Positions 1 through 50,162 of a stretch of DNA of 64,000 bases are shown here, piece by piece. Source of the stretch: Pogona vitticeps (Eukaryota; Chordata; Lepidosauria; Squamata; Agamidae); assembly GCF_051106095.1 (NCBI RefSeq), contig NC_135786.1, positions 139,194,501 through 139,258,500 on the forward strand, written 5' to 3'. Under the pieces are notes generated by a model, which was not told where the DNA came from, did no database searches, and saw only the letters and a program-made list of their open reading frames with translations. Both the position numbers and the translations under genes were made by a program. The first letter of the stretch is position 1. The number at the start of each line of letters is the position of its first letter.

Positions 1-15
1 TTTGGAAAATAGGTA

Positions 16-405
16 CAGTGGTGCCTCGCATTGTGACGTTAATTCGTTCCGCAAAAATCACTGCAGAATGAAAACGTCGCTATGCGATATTAAAAAGCCC
101 ATAGAAACGCATTGAAACCCCTTTAATGTGTTCCTATGGGCTTAAAACTCACCGTTCAGCGAAGATCCCCCATAGTGCAGCCATTTTCGCTGCCTCTTAA
201 GGGAGGAATCAGTCCCTAAACACAGCGGGCGGCCATTTTGAAACCGCCGATCAGCTGGCTGAAAATCGTCGCTTTGCGATGCTCAGTTCCTGAAGCAGGG
301 AACCGAGCATCGCAAAGGGAAATTCCCCCATAGGGAACATCACAAAAATGTGTCGCAAAGCGATTTCATCGCTAAACAGAGCGATCGCTATGCGAAGCAC
401 CACTG
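16..405. mobile_element. TA-flanked MITE, CAGTGGTGCCTCGC family, copy 1
   Basis: 390-bp non-autonomous DNA transposon in TERT intron 8. The left end CAGTGGTGCCTCGCA and the right end are near-perfect inverted repeats, with TA on both sides (14-15, 406-407), as for Tc1/mariner-type elements. It has no coding capacity. It holds two GCCATTTT motifs. Confidence 0.85.
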
Positions 406-407
406 TA

Positions 408-1459
408 GTTAGGACTGATCCTTTCCTTCTAGAGGACCTCAGCTGAGATTGTTGTCCAAGTACTTGTTAAAGTGACAGAAGTCTTGCTTGGACTTGGGAA
501 GGAATTGTGAAAAGTATTTGGAGAAGAAAATGATGAATGTGACGTTTGGCTGTTGAGTTATTTTTCTTACAAATGTTGATTTGGACATAATTAGCTGGCC
601 TTCCAAGCCAAAGAACTAAAAATATTTTGGGATTCAGTAGAAAAATCTGAAGCTGGAATGACTAATGGGACCACAAACTTGCATACAGTAAGTAAAAATA
701 ATTGTCACTAAGATACACAAAACTGGCGGTATTTCTGAAGAGTAGAATTCTGTAAGTGATTGGAGCTGACAAGGAGAAAAGATCAAAGTCTGTAGGAATG
801 GCCCTGCTTTTGGGTCTCTAAATGCTTCTTTTTCGATCTGGTGTACTGAATGCATACTAATACAGGATTTCATAAGACTTTAATATTTTTGTCAGAAATT
901 CATGTCAATCAAAAGCCTAGAAATGACTGATAACATTTTTGAAATCAGCCACAGCAGAATATGGGAATAAGTGTATCTAGACTGATTGGGAACATTGGTC
1001 TGTCTAGGCAAGCACTGTCATGGAAATGAGACTCCGTGGTTTAGGCCAGAGACTTTTCTCAGCCTTATGGATCAGAGGTCCTCTTAAGTAGTGACTGAAA
1101 CTTAGGACCTTATTCGTGCAAAGCACATGCTCTGTTACAGAGCTATGGCCCTTCCCTTCTAATAATGGGTGCTGGGCCTCAGGGTGTTGTGATTACTGTT
1201 GTCCTCTTCCAGAAAGGTCCACTCAGGTTTCAGTGACTCTGAGAGAATTGCCAACAGTAAGCAGAGAGAAATGTTAGCTTGGAAATCATATTACCCATTT
1301 TTGAAGGGATGTCCCTACCCACCCATTAGGAACAAATCTGCATTCTATAGTAAATACATGTCTTGCACTGCTTTCTCTTTTTACCTTCAAGTAAATTCTT
1401 CCTCGGTGTTATGTGGTTCTATTACCACCTTTGAATGTTTGGTTCATGTTGTTGGTCAG
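408..1459 (+). other. Rest of TERT intron 8 (partial)
   Basis: No repeat or exon recognised. I looked for TERT exon 8, the stretch before motif B', and did not find it, so it should lie upstream of the window. Confidence 0.6.
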
Positions 1460-15173
<13,714 letters not shown>

Positions 15174-15430
15174 CTGCCTGTGACCACATTCCTCTTGAAA
15201 CTCCAATTCATCCTCTTCATGCAATATGTTCATGCAGTAAGTTCTCCTAAGGCTACCTGGAAGTGTAATAAAGGTTTGCCATTTTCACTAAGCAATGAAA
15301 TGTTAAACCACTTCAGTATCTATGTTTTTTTCTCCTCAATCAAAGTTTGGCTAATCCCTTTGATCATACAGGGAGAAAATGGACACTGCAGTCACACTTT
15401 AAATAAATTGTGAAATAATTCCTGCCTCGT
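15174..15430 (+). terminator. TERT: TERT 3' UTR with poly(A) signals
   Basis: Two AATAAA hexamers follow the TERT stop, at 15267-15272 and 15402-15407. Either could end the transcript; the second, followed by T/G-rich sequence, is the likelier main site. Cleavage position is inferred. Confidence 0.6.
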
Positions 15431-16005
15431 TTTTGTCAAACAAATACCGAAATTAGTGTTCTTAGTATGTATCTTAAATAGATGCCTACAAGGTGGTATT
15501 CTTTCCCAGAAATCAGTTATGCTGACTCCCACAATTAGTTGACGAGCATGAAGATTTCCTTGAAAGTATTTCCTTATGCAAGGAAAATAACATACACTTC
15601 TGAATTACGTAAAATATTGATGTAGAATTTGTACAGATATAAGGAATACAATTTATCTACAATCTACAATCCAGATATGATGAGCTAACTGTGGTGGCTT
15701 AAAATGAATTATGTTTACACATTCCTATATATTTTTTCTAAGCCTTTTGAAAAATCTACAAAAGCATGGCACTACGTTGTATATTTTATTTTTATCATTC
15801 TTGGTAGTTGAAAATGTGAACTCTTAAACCTTGTTGAAAACCATGAAGTCTTATAATGCATTTCATTATTTTCACATAAGATACTCCATTATTTCATTGT
15901 ATGTGGCTTATCAGCAAGAAAGTAATTTACAAGCCACTCAGTGTAGCTAGGGACTTGTCCTCAAACATTCATAGCCCTCAAACATTTTATGTGATGGTAT
16001 TAGAT

Positions 16006-16392
16006 CAGTGGTTCTTAACGTGGGCGATAATGCCCCCCAGGGGGCGATTTCATTTTTCAGGGGGGCGGTAGAACGAAAAGGGGCGGTGTGGGGGCGCTGG
16101 AGCAGAAGGGGGGGCGGTAGGGGGGCGCCGGAGCAAACCAAACCTGTGAAGATGGCTGCAGCCTTTTTACAGTGTGCATGAATATATATTTTCCTACAAT
16201 TTTCATTTAGTTTCAGACTTTTTGTCTTGAAATTTTTAGTTCCTGCATTTGTTTTTATGCCCTTTTTATATTTCATCTTGCGTCTTAAAATTCACTTGCA
16301 ACTAAATCATTAAATGTTACTTTTTGGGGGGCATTTCATTTTCTTGGAATTTAATTTTGTTTTCAGGGGTCATTGGATTTAAGTGTCTTAGA

Positions 16393-16459
<67 letters not shown>

Positions 16460-16549
16460 AAAGATATCATCACCGCGGGGAGGGGGGGCGATGATAACTT
16501 CTTCAATGGCTCAAGGGGGCGTTTCTTTCAAAAAGGTTAAGAACCACTG
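16006..16549. mobile_element. hAT (Charlie-type) non-autonomous element
   Basis: 544 bp. The ends CAGTGGTTCTTAACGTGGG and AGGTTAAGAACCACTG are inverted, with a perfect 8-bp duplication TATTAGAT at 15998-16005 and 16550-16557. The interior has G-rich stretches and an (AAAT)n tract (16392-16461). No coding sequence. Confidence 0.9.
16392..16461. repeat. (AAAT)n microsatellite inside the hAT element
   Basis: About 70 bp of uninterrupted AAAT units. Confidence 0.95.
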
Positions 16550-17784
16550 TATTAGATGATCCTAAGATTAGAATATGCACTCATGCGTAAGGGTTTTGAG
16601 ATTCTGCTTTAATTTTATGGTGTTTATTAAAGTGACAGTGGAGGAGCTGCTGGCTTCTTCCTCAGTGCTTTTCTGACATATCAGTGGCTTCATTTGCCAT
16701 GATAGCTGGGAAGGAAGGGGAATAATTCTGCCAGGATTCCCCATCATTCTAGTAATGACTTATTTACTTGCACCTTAAATCATCTATACAGAATATGAAT
16801 GGCATGCTTGTTACATTTAATACAACACTGTTCCTCCTCATGATAGCCTAGTCTTTTTTCCAGTTACAGTAGCTTCATCTGAGTATGGCTGCTGATCATT
16901 TTTGGCAAATGAATTGTCCTCTTTGAGCAAGCTTCCCAAAACTGCAGTGCATTGCAGCTGGGTCACATTCTGTTCAATATTCTGTACCTTACAAAATGTG
17001 ATTTATAGGATACATGAATCATATTTCCATGTTTTTGAAATGAAGAAAACCAGTCATGAGTTACCATCACTAGAAAACAGGTTTTTATCATTTTGTTCCC
17101 TGCATTTCAATCCCAACAATAAAATGGAAACAGAAAAAACTGGGTTGGATCAAGACTTATTCACACAGTTTGTTGTAACTTTCCTTCTGAAACGGCAGGC
17201 TTCCTAACTGAGCCTCCTTTATGCTGTTCGCCATTTTCATTATAATTGTCCAAACACACACAAAGAGAGAGAAAGCCTGGTGAGGATAAGAACACCCTCC
17301 CCTCCTTGCCAAGGAAGGACTGAAAGATGTACTGGCAGAAAGGTCCCTGAAGCCCTGCATCTGAAACTGGATAATTCCGATTCCGTTAGAAGGGTCAGCC
17401 ATCCATGAGAATGTCACCCCATTACAACTATCTCAGCATCACAACTGCAGTGCACAGATAAGAGTGCTGGTCACTGGAAGGAGTACAAGATGATTATCAC
17501 ATCAGCTGCACAAAAGTGAAGGAGAACTATTTTGTTGGCTCTGCTGGAAAACTAGCTGCCCTTCCATCAGGCAGGCTGTGTGTGCCTGCGCCTATTTTCT
17601 TCTCCCCTCCCCATCCCTTTTGCATTTGTGCCATGTCTTTTAGACTGCAAGGTTCAGAGATGTGGACTCGCCCCATGCCCAACCCGCCAGTTTTCTTCTG
17701 AAAACCCTCTTGGGAGTATCTTCAATGGAAGAACAGGGTTAAAAGTGCCTTAAATATGTACATGAACACCATGAAAATTCTAAA

Positions 17785-17966
17785 ATATTGTATAAAAGCT
17801 GTGTTTATTTAGAATATATTTACTATTTTCTCTTAAGTTGTGAAAGCACTTAACACAGAAAATCTCACATTTTAACTCTCGTAGAATACCTTAAAATAGA
17901 TATTGTTTTGTTTTGCTCATGGTCATCATAATTGGCATGACCCAAATTCTCACAGCAAACCAAGTT
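17785..17966 (-). terminator. SLC6A18: SLC6A18 3' UTR and poly(A) signal
   Basis: On the minus strand an AATAAA (17809-17804) lies about 160 nt after the SLC6A18 stop, giving a short predicted 3' UTR. Some 2.4 kb separate it from the TERT poly(A) signal. Confidence 0.5.
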
Positions 17967-42820
<24,854 letters not shown>

Positions 42821-43035
42821 TTTTACTAAATCTCCACCTCTTTATTTCAGATGAGCAATAACTTGACCACTAAACCTGAATCAGTTGCCGTAGAAATGGC
42901 AGGAAAGCAAGTCTGAGAATGCTGAACAATGGTTTGGAACTTTCCAGTTCTGACATCACACCAAAGCATGAATCCACCTAGCAATTTAGGTGGATACAAA
43001 ATAAGAATGTTCATCACAGGAAAGGACCTCATGAT
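42821..43035 (-). promoter_or_regulatory. SLC6A18 5' flank, cut short by an LTR element
   Basis: Only 215 bp of host sequence remain between the start codon and the LTR element. The region should hold 5' UTR and perhaps core promoter. I see no clear TATA box or HNF site. Function inferred from position only. Confidence 0.3.
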
Positions 43036-43577
43036 TGTTACATAACAGCACTGATGTTACCTGTCTGTCATGGGTTTGGAGGGAAAGTTCCATCCTATGG
43101 GGAGTGGAAGGCGGGACATCAGGAGGAGGGGCTGTACTGTATAAATATGTGATGCCTGTGTGGTGAAGAGTAGATGCTGAGACAGACTGTGAGACACTGG
43201 GTTGGGACGAAGCAGCAGCTGGGGAAGAAGAAGCTGTTGTGGGAGTCTGGGTGTCTGACAGGGTACTACTGTGTGTCAGAGTACCAACCTGATAAGTTCA
43301 GGTGTCTGTGGGTTAGCCAGAACTGATGGGTTCAGGGTCTGTGCTTTAAGTTAAAGGTTCTAGGTGAACCAAACTGTATGCTTGTGTGTGTGAGAATAAG
43401 CCACGTTACTTTATTTTATTCACCTGATTGTTTTATTTACCCTGTTTGTATTTAAAATAAACCTTATTCTTTTGTTGTTTAAAAATCCATCCCTGGTCTG
43501 TGTGACTTATTATAGGGAATGGTTGGTGGCAGCTTAGTAACTGTGTGATAGATCCCAGTAGGTCTGGGTTTGTCACA
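43036..43577 (+). repeat. 5' LTR (542 bp)
   Basis: TGTTACATAACAGC to TTTGTCACA. It has a TATA-like TATAAATA near 43140 and AATAAA near 43456. Identical, as far as I can read, to 48138-48679. Confidence 0.95.
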
Positions 43578-44014
43578 TTGATTGGTGTCCAGCGTGTGGG
43601 ATACGACTGGTCCAGTTGTCCAGCGGTCCAGCAAAGCCTTGGCAAGTGTGCCCAGAGCAAGGGGGGTCTAGTCAGGGACAGTCTGAGGCGCGTAGGTAAT
43701 CTTCTAGGTGTACCTCACGGGGAGGTGCGCTAGTAGAAGAACGTGCCCACTGGGGAGACTTAGATTAAGGTGCTCTGAGGCAGCCTAGTTTTGGCGGGAA
43801 AAAGCTGAGGAAAAACTGCGTAGCAACAGCGAGCTAGCTTGCCAGCTGAGAGGCCCAGCAGAGGGGGGTAGGCTCTGACTCGAGACTGTTGCAACTTTAG
43901 TGCTGAAGAACAGCAGCAATCTCTAGGAGAGCTGGTTCTGAGGCAAGAAGGAAAAAAGTGGTCGTTTTATTTTGAGGCTTGACTTTTTAAAGCCGCCTGT
44001 TCTGAGGGGGGATT

Positions 44015-47000
44015 ATGCCCTTGACTCGAAGCAAGATAGCAGACATGAGTGAAGTGAAAGACCCCCAGATTGACCAAGGTTCTGAGGATGAATTTGGCTC
44101 AGTGCAAGGTGACAGCACAGGAGAGCAAGACCCAGAACTCAGAAAAATACTCATAGCCCAACAGCATGAACTGAGGGTGAGGGAAATGGAGGAAAGGGAA
44201 AGAGAGAAACAGCGGCAATTTGAATTAGAGAGAGAGAGAGAAAGAATGGAAATGGAGAGGGAGAGAGAGAGAATTGCTCTGGAAAAAGAAAGAATGGCGT
44301 TTGAATTAAGAAAACTGGAAATGATGAACCAGAACAATAATAATAATAGGGATTCTGAGGGGGGCCAACTGTCTAAGGCTGACCTGAAGAAATTCCCTGT
44401 GTACCACAAGGGAGATTGTCCTGAGGTGTTCTTTTCCTTAGTGGAAAGAGCGTTTGTGGACTTCTCAGTGAGGGAAACTGAGAAGATGACCATCATGCGT
44501 TCTTTAATCAGTGGTAGCCTGGCTGAGGTTTATGCCGAGATGCCTGAGGAACGGATGAAAGATTTTGCAGAGTTCAAAAAACTGGTGTTTGCAAGACATG
44601 GGATAAATGCAGAGCAGCTGAGACAAAGATTCAGGTCCCTTACCAAGAAGCCAGAACAGACTTTTACCCAAGTGGGGGCCCAATTGGTGAGGCTGCTTGA
44701 GAAATGGCTATCGCAGGAGGGGACAGAGACCTATGAACAGCTTAAAGACTTGATAGCCCTGGAACAGTTCTATTCAGTTCTGCATGGGGAATTGAAATTC
44801 CAGGTGAGGGAAAGGAAACCGAAATCTGTGGCAGCAGCCGCAGAAATCGCGGATTTTATCTCCCAAATAAGAAAGCCCTTGGGTGAGGGGAAATCTGTAG
44901 GTAAACCCAAAGAAACCTACAGCAAGTACTCTCAGGGACCAGGGAAAAGCCAGCAAGGGGGAGGGGCCCATGGTGAAGGGAAGCCCTCAGGCATGAAACC
45001 AAGCCCTCAGAATTTGGAGGGAAAACCGAAACAAGAGGAGAGAGAATCCAAATACACTAGAAAATGCTATTTCTGTCAGGGAAAGGGTCATCTGATCTCA
45101 GAGTGTGAGAAATTAAAGCAGCTAAAAGGAATGGTGCCTCAGAATTCTAGTGGGACCAAGCCAAAAGCTGTGTTCTGTGTCCAGAAAGAGCAAAGCTCAT
45201 TGTCACAGAGGGAGCCTGTTGCCATGACTACTCAGTCTGGAACAGCTACCTCTGCTGATCAGGCTGAGGAAAATGGTCCTCTTGGGGAGGTAAAGCGCTG
45301 CTTGCTGGTAAAAACAGATTCTCAGTTGTTTGAGACAGCCGGGGTGGACGTAGGAATACTTGACCGTCAGTATAGGGGGCTGCGGGACACTTGTTCCCAG
45401 GTAACCCTGTGCCATCCAGATATTATTCCTAGGGAGTTTATAATCCCAAATGAGAGCATGAAGGTGGCAGGGATTGAGGGGCAGATAATCTCTCTGCCAG
45501 TAGCAGAGGTACCTGTCAACTTTCAAGGCTGGAGGGGAGATTGGCGGATAGCGATTTCATCGACTCTGCCAGCAGCCGTGCTCGTGGGAAATGACCTGGC
45601 TGAACATGTGAAACGGGTGCTAGTGATTACACGCTCACAAGCCACCACAGAGACAGTTCAGGGGGGTAATGATGAGCCAGAGACGGAAGCAGAGGGGAGT
45701 TCAGAAGCTGTGGTGGAAACCTTAACCACAGACAGCAGATTTGGACAGGAGCAAAAGGCAGACGCCACTCTCCAAAAGTGTTTTGAACAGGTGACTGACG
45801 CCCAGCTAACACCTGAGACCCCAGTGAGATTTCTGGAGAAAAAGGGGATTTTATATAGAGAAACCCTGAGGAATATCTCAAAAGGGGGAGATGGGATCAG
45901 AAGTCAGCTGGTGGTACCTGAAAAGTATCGCCCCATGATCTTACAAAGGGGTCACTCTGACATGTTTGCTGCACACTTAGGGGTGAAAGGGCCCCTTGAT
46001 TTGTTCAAACAAAATTGGGAGCAGATCACCCAGGATGACCCACAAGACGTTGTGACTTACATAGACACCTTGATGAATGACCTAAGGAGAAATCTAGAGC
46101 TGGCAGCAGAAAACCTGCAAGCGCAGAAGGTCAAACAGAAAACATGGTATGACCGCAAAGCTAGAGAGAGGCACTTTGACCCAGGGGAGGAAGTGCTCTG
46201 GCTTAGGCCCTGCAGAGAGAATAAACTGCAGCTCAAATGGGCAGGACCATATAGGGTCATTTCCAAGATGTCAGACCTGAACTACCTAATAGAGCAGGAG
46301 GAGAACCAAGCAAGGAGGGTGGTTCATGTGAATGCCCTAAAACCCTACTACAGAGGGGAACAGAGGGTTTTATTCGCGATAAAAGCAGCTGAGAGTGAGG
46401 AAGCTGAATTACCCTTCTGGGAGGGTAGAGGGGAAGTAAAATACAACCCAGAGGAGGTCAATATCAGTCCTGCACTCACCCAAGACCAGCAGCAAGAACT
46501 AAACATGCTGCTTAGGAAATATCAACAGGTGTTTTCCAACAAGCCGGGGATAGTGAAGGGAGTGATGCATCGGATCCACACAGGGGATGCACCCCCGCAG
46601 GCAGTATCCCCATACCGAGTAACGGGACCCTATAGGGACAAGGTGCGGAAGGAGCTGGACGAAATGCTGAGGGAGAACATAATCGTCCCCTCTTCTAGTC
46701 CTTGGTCCTCTCCGATAGTCCTTGTGGACAAGCCTGATGGGAGCATTAGGTTTTGTGTTGATTACAGGAAATTAAACCGTGTAACCACTCCTGATGCCTA
46801 CCCAATGCCCAGGCTAGACAACCTGATTGAAACCATAGGGGGTTGTCGGTTCATCTCATCATTGGACCTGGTAAAGGGATATTGGCAATTAAGAGTTGAT
46901 CCCAGGGATCAAGAAAAGACTGCCTTTTGCAGCCCTTTTGGTCTCTATGAGTTTCGAGTCCTGAGCTTTGGTCTCAGAAATGCACCAGCCACATTCCAAA

Positions 47001-47860
47001 GGCTGATGGACCAGACCTTGGCAGGGCTCAGTGACTTTACAGTGGCCTACATTGACGACATATGGATCTTCAGTAATACCTGGGAAGATCACCTGATACA
47101 CCTGGAGTTAGTGCTGCAGAGGTTAAGTGCAGCAGGGCTAACAGTAAAGGCCAGCAAGTGTCAGCTGGGTAGCCCAGAAATCAAATACTTGGGTCACATG
47201 GTAGGGGGAGGAATGATAAAACCCCTGGAGGCCAAAATAGAAGCAGTTCGTGATTGGCCTAGACCTAACACCAAGAAAAAAGTAAAATCATTTCTTGGGT
47301 TGGTGGGCTACTACAGAAAGTTCATCCCGAGGTTTAGCGAGATTGCGGCTCCGCTGACCGATCTGACGAGGAAGAAGACTGATGACCGCATCCCGTGGAC
47401 CAGCGACTGTGAGGCGGCGTTCCAGAGGTTGAAGGAGGCGTTAATCAACTATCCAGTCCTGCGTGCTCCAGACTTCGACCGGGAGTTCATCATCTACACC
47501 GATGCGTCTAACAGCGGGGTAGGAGCAGTTCTGTGCCAGGAGGATGAGAATGGTGACCAGCATCCAGTGTCCTACCTGAGTAGGAAACTTCAAAAAGGTG
47601 AGAGACATTTGGCAACCGTGGAGAAGGAGTGTTTGGCCATAGTCTACGCGATCCAGAAGGCCAAGCCTTACATCTGGGGAAGACATTTTATTCTGTGTAC
47701 TGACCATTCACCATTGCAATGGTTAAAGACGATGAAAACCCACAATAGCAAACTTATGAGGTGGGCTTTGAACTTACAGGACTATGACTTTGAAGTGAAG
47801 GTGGTCAGAGGGTCAGTGAACTGTGTTGCTGACGCCTTATCAAGGAGACCTGAAGAATGA
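44015..47860 (+). CDS. Gag-Pol frame of the Gmr1-like LTR element
   Basis: 1281 codons. Residues about 45-110 are charged Glu/Arg-rich and likely coiled coil in gag. A CCHC knuckle CYFCQGKGHLISEC lies at about 351-364. Integrase-related sequence lies at about 615-840 (with KWAGPYRV, a GPY/F-type module). RT spans about 870-1110, with YIDD near 1012, and RNase H follows from about 1160 (TDASNSGVGAV) to the end. Gag and Pol share one frame, as in several gypsy groups. Treated as a mobile-element fossil, not a host gene. Confidence 0.85.
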   Translation: MPLTRSKIADMSEVKDPQIDQGSEDEFGSVQGDSTGEQDPELRKILIAQQHELRVREMEEREREKQRQFELERERERMEMERERERIALEKERMAFELRKLEMMNQNNNNNRDSEGGQLSKADLKKFPVYHKGDCPEVFFSLVERAFVDFSVRETEKMTIMRSLISGSLAEVYAEMPEERMKDFAEFKKLVFARHGINAEQLRQRFRSLTKKPEQTFTQVGAQLVRLLEKWLSQEGTETYEQLKDLIALEQFYSVLHGELKFQVRERKPKSVAAAAEIADFISQIRKPLGEGKSVGKPKETYSKYSQGPGKSQQGGGAHGEGKPSGMKPSPQNLEGKPKQEERESKYTRKCYFCQGKGHLISECEKLKQLKGMVPQNSSGTKPKAVFCVQKEQSSLSQREPVAMTTQSGTATSADQAEENGPLGEVKRCLLVKTDSQLFETAGVDVGILDRQYRGLRDTCSQVTLCHPDIIPREFIIPNESMKVAGIEGQIISLPVAEVPVNFQGWRGDWRIAISSTLPAAVLVGNDLAEHVKRVLVITRSQATTETVQGGNDEPETEAEGSSEAVVETLTTDSRFGQEQKADATLQKCFEQVTDAQLTPETPVRFLEKKGILYRETLRNISKGGDGIRSQLVVPEKYRPMILQRGHSDMFAAHLGVKGPLDLFKQNWEQITQDDPQDVVTYIDTLMNDLRRNLELAAENLQAQKVKQKTWYDRKARERHFDPGEEVLWLRPCRENKLQLKWAGPYRVISKMSDLNYLIEQEENQARRVVHVNALKPYYRGEQRVLFAIKAAESEEAELPFWEGRGEVKYNPEEVNISPALTQDQQQELNMLLRKYQQVFSNKPGIVKGVMHRIHTGDAPPQAVSPYRVTGPYRDKVRKELDEMLRENIIVPSSSPWSSPIVLVDKPDGSIRFCVDYRKLNRVTTPDAYPMPRLDNLIETIGGCRFISSLDLVKGYWQLRVDPRDQEKTAFCSPFGLYEFRVLSFGLRNAPATFQRLMDQTLAGLSDFTVAYIDDIWIFSNTWEDHLIHLELVLQRLSAAGLTVKASKCQLGSPEIKYLGHMVGGGMIKPLEAKIEAVRDWPRPNTKKKVKSFLGLVGYYRKFIPRFSEIAAPLTDLTRKKTDDRIPWTSDCEAAFQRLKEALINYPVLRAPDFDREFIIYTDASNSGVGAVLCQEDENGDQHPVSYLSRKLQKGERHLATVEKECLAIVYAIQKAKPYIWGRHFILCTDHSPLQWLKTMKTHNSKLMRWALNLQDYDFEVKVVRGSVNCVADALSRRPEE

Positions 47861-48137
47861 AGACGGCGAAAGAAACATGGACTATATGTGTATATAATGC
47901 TGATAAAAAGTAAAATGTACCTGGTTTTGAATTTGGTTTGTATTAATAAAGGTAAATTGATGTACTGTATATGGTAAAATGTTTAAATGCATATTTGCTA
48001 TGTTTAACTTGGAGTGTAAATATATGTAAGTATTATATGGTATGTATAACTGTTGTTGTGTATTTTATGCAGGTTGTTTTTTTGGTGAAAAGCACTTTTA
48101 GCTTTCCCCCTACAAAACAACTTTTAAAGAGGGGAGG

Positions 48138-48679
48138 TGTTACATAACAGCACTGATGTTACCTGTCTGTCATGGGTTTGGAGGGAAAGTTCCATCCTAT
48201 GGGGAGTGGAAGGCGGGACATCAGGAGGAGGGGCTGTACTGTATAAATATGTGATGCCTGTGTGGTGAAGAGTAGATGCTGAGACAGACTGTGAGACACT
48301 GGGTTGGGACGAAGCAGCAGCTGGGGAAGAAGAAGCTGTTGTGGGAGTCTGGGTGTCTGACAGGGTACTACTGTGTGTCAGAGTACCAACCTGATAAGTT
48401 CAGGTGTCTGTGGGTTAGCCAGAACTGATGGGTTCAGGGTCTGTGCTTTAAGTTAAAGGTTCTAGGTGAACCAAACTGTATGCTTGTGTGTGTGAGAATA
48501 AGCCACGTTACTTTATTTTATTCACCTGATTGTTTTATTTACCCTGTTTGTATTTAAAATAAACCTTATTCTTTTGTTGTTTAAAAATCCATCCCTGGTC
48601 TGTGTGACTTATTATAGGGAATGGTTGGTGGCAGCTTAGTAACTGTGTGATAGATCCCAGTAGGTCTGGGTTTGTCACA
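48138..48679 (+). repeat. 3' LTR (542 bp)
   Basis: Same length and sequence as the 5' LTR, followed by the ATGAT duplication. Confidence 0.95.
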
Positions 48680-48814
48680 ATGATCTCACCTCTTTTCAAA
48701 AGACCACCCCTTTTCATATTGTAGAGACTAGCAATTGATATCTAAGCTGTAACATAGGCCAGTACTCAACTGCTAGTCCCGACTAGACTAGAGTAGACCC
48801 AGTGACTGAATGGA

Positions 48815-49800
48815 TATTTATTTGTTTGTTTGTTTATTTGTTTTTTGTTTGTTCGATTTATATCCTGCCCATCTGGTATATTCTACCACTCTGGGCAGCG
48901 GCTTACAGAATACCAAAAACAATTTAAAAACAAACAAACATAAAAACATTAACATACAACAATAACAAATAGTGAGGAATAAATAAATAATAAATAGCAA
49001 AGCAAAGAAATCAATAGTTGACAGGAGGGAAGGCCTGGATGTACATCCATGTTTTCAGTGGGCATTTGAAAGTACTGTACCCAGCGTTGGGGCCTCGCGA
49101 ATTTCCGGAGGAAGGTTGTTCCAAAGGCAAGGAGCCACCGCCGAGAAGGCCCGGCTTCGTGTCTTTTCCCTCTGGGCCTCCCTCGGCGTCAGGCTCCTCA
49201 GCCTCACCTCCTGACTCATGCGGGTGATCCGAGTAGATCTTGGTGGGAGCAGGCGCTTTGCCAAGTATCGAGGTCCTAAACAGTTTAGGGCCTTATAGGT
49301 AAGCATTAGAACTTTGAAGTCAATGCGGAAACGGATGGGCAGCCAGTGCAGTTTGGCCTGAAAAGGAGAAATATGTTAGTGTTTTCTCACTCCAGTAAGG
49401 AGTCTGGCCGCTGCATTCTGCACCACCTGAAGTTTCTGCATCAGCCTCAAAGGTAGCCCCACATAGAGCGCGTTACAGTGGTCTAGTCTTGAGATTACGA
49501 GCGCATGTACCAAGGTAGTGAGCATCTCCATGTCAAGGTAGGGTCGCAGCCAGGCAATCCGCCAAAGGTGGAAAAAGGCGGTGCGAACTACCGACACCAC
49601 TTGGGTTTCCATGGTGAGCGTCAGGTCCAGGTGAACCCCAGGCTGCGAACCCCATTCTTAGCAGCCAGGGTCACCCCCCCAAATGTGAGAGAGCCACCCA
49701 GGCCACCAACCCCAAGGGCGCCCACTCTCAGAACTTCCATCCTGTCCGGGTTCAGCATATTGACTTACAATTCAACTTCTGAATTGATAGGTCCGTTCTA
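48815..49800 (-). mobile_element. L2-type LINE, 3' fragment
   Basis: Minus-strand frames encode LVHALVISRLDHCNALYVGL, RLMQKLQVVQNAAARLLTGV, then MLTYKALNCLGPRYLAKRLL and WNNLPPEIREAPTL. It ends in a tail with GCCGCTGCCCAGAGTGG (reverse strand) and T-rich repeats at 48815. Same family as 13900-14618. Confidence 0.8.
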
Positions 49801-49819
49801 GTATGGACAACACCGTCCA

Positions 49820-49905
49820 TAGATCATAGAATCATAGAATAATTAAATTGAAAGGAGCCTATAACATCATTGAGTCCAACCGCCCTGCTCAATGCAGGAA
49901 ATAAA
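49820..49905 (-). mobile_element. CR1-type 3' end
   Basis: ATCATAGAATCATAGAATA followed by TTGAGTCCAACCGCCCTGCT is the complement of the sauropsid CR1 tail. Confidence 0.65.
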
Positions 49906-50162
49906 CAAATAGGTAAATTTATTGAGATGACAGCCAAACATTTGGTTTCTCCCAGGACTTTCAATGTTTCCACAAAGCAACTGGACTATGTAGCAAAACA
50001 AATGTAGTAAAAATATTTTTGAAGTTGGACAATCACACCAGAAAATGGCACTAGTTTTTAGATATCTATACTAAAAGAATCTGTTTAAGATCTTCAGTGG
50101 TGGGCTGAAGACTACACATTCACAATTTAGCCCTACAGGTGAAAATTACCTTTACATCACCC

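Larger units (their letters stand above)
15431..17784. other. Convergent spacer between TERT and SLC6A18
   Basis: Holds one hAT element (16006-16549). No gene or conserved RNA recognised in the remaining sequence. Confidence 0.5.
43036..48679 (+). mobile_element. Ty3/gypsy LTR retrotransposon, Gmr1-like, very young
   Basis: 5644 bp with two 542-bp LTRs that I read as identical, TG...CA ends and a 5-bp target duplication ATGAT (43031-43035, 48680-48684). A purine tract AAAGAGGGGAGG lies directly before the 3' LTR. One long frame (44015-47860) carries gag with a zinc knuckle, integrase-like parts, then reverse transcriptase and RNase H. The integrase-before-RT order is that of the Gmr1 group known from fish and other deuterostomes. 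It looks young and close to whole, with perhaps one break; whether it can act alone is not shown. Confidence 0.9.

Noticed and set aside
408-1459. TERT exon 8 in the left edge
   Set aside because: No reading frame with the conserved sequence before motif B' was found next to a proper splice site.
16392-16461. Regular repeats (AAAT, CAAT, AAT) as a CRISPR array
   Set aside because: Plain microsatellites without spacers, in vertebrate DNA.
43987-44496. 169-codon minus-strand frame opposite the LTR element gag region
   Set aside because: Mirror of the Glu/Arg-rich gag repeat; Ser/Leu-rich by composition.
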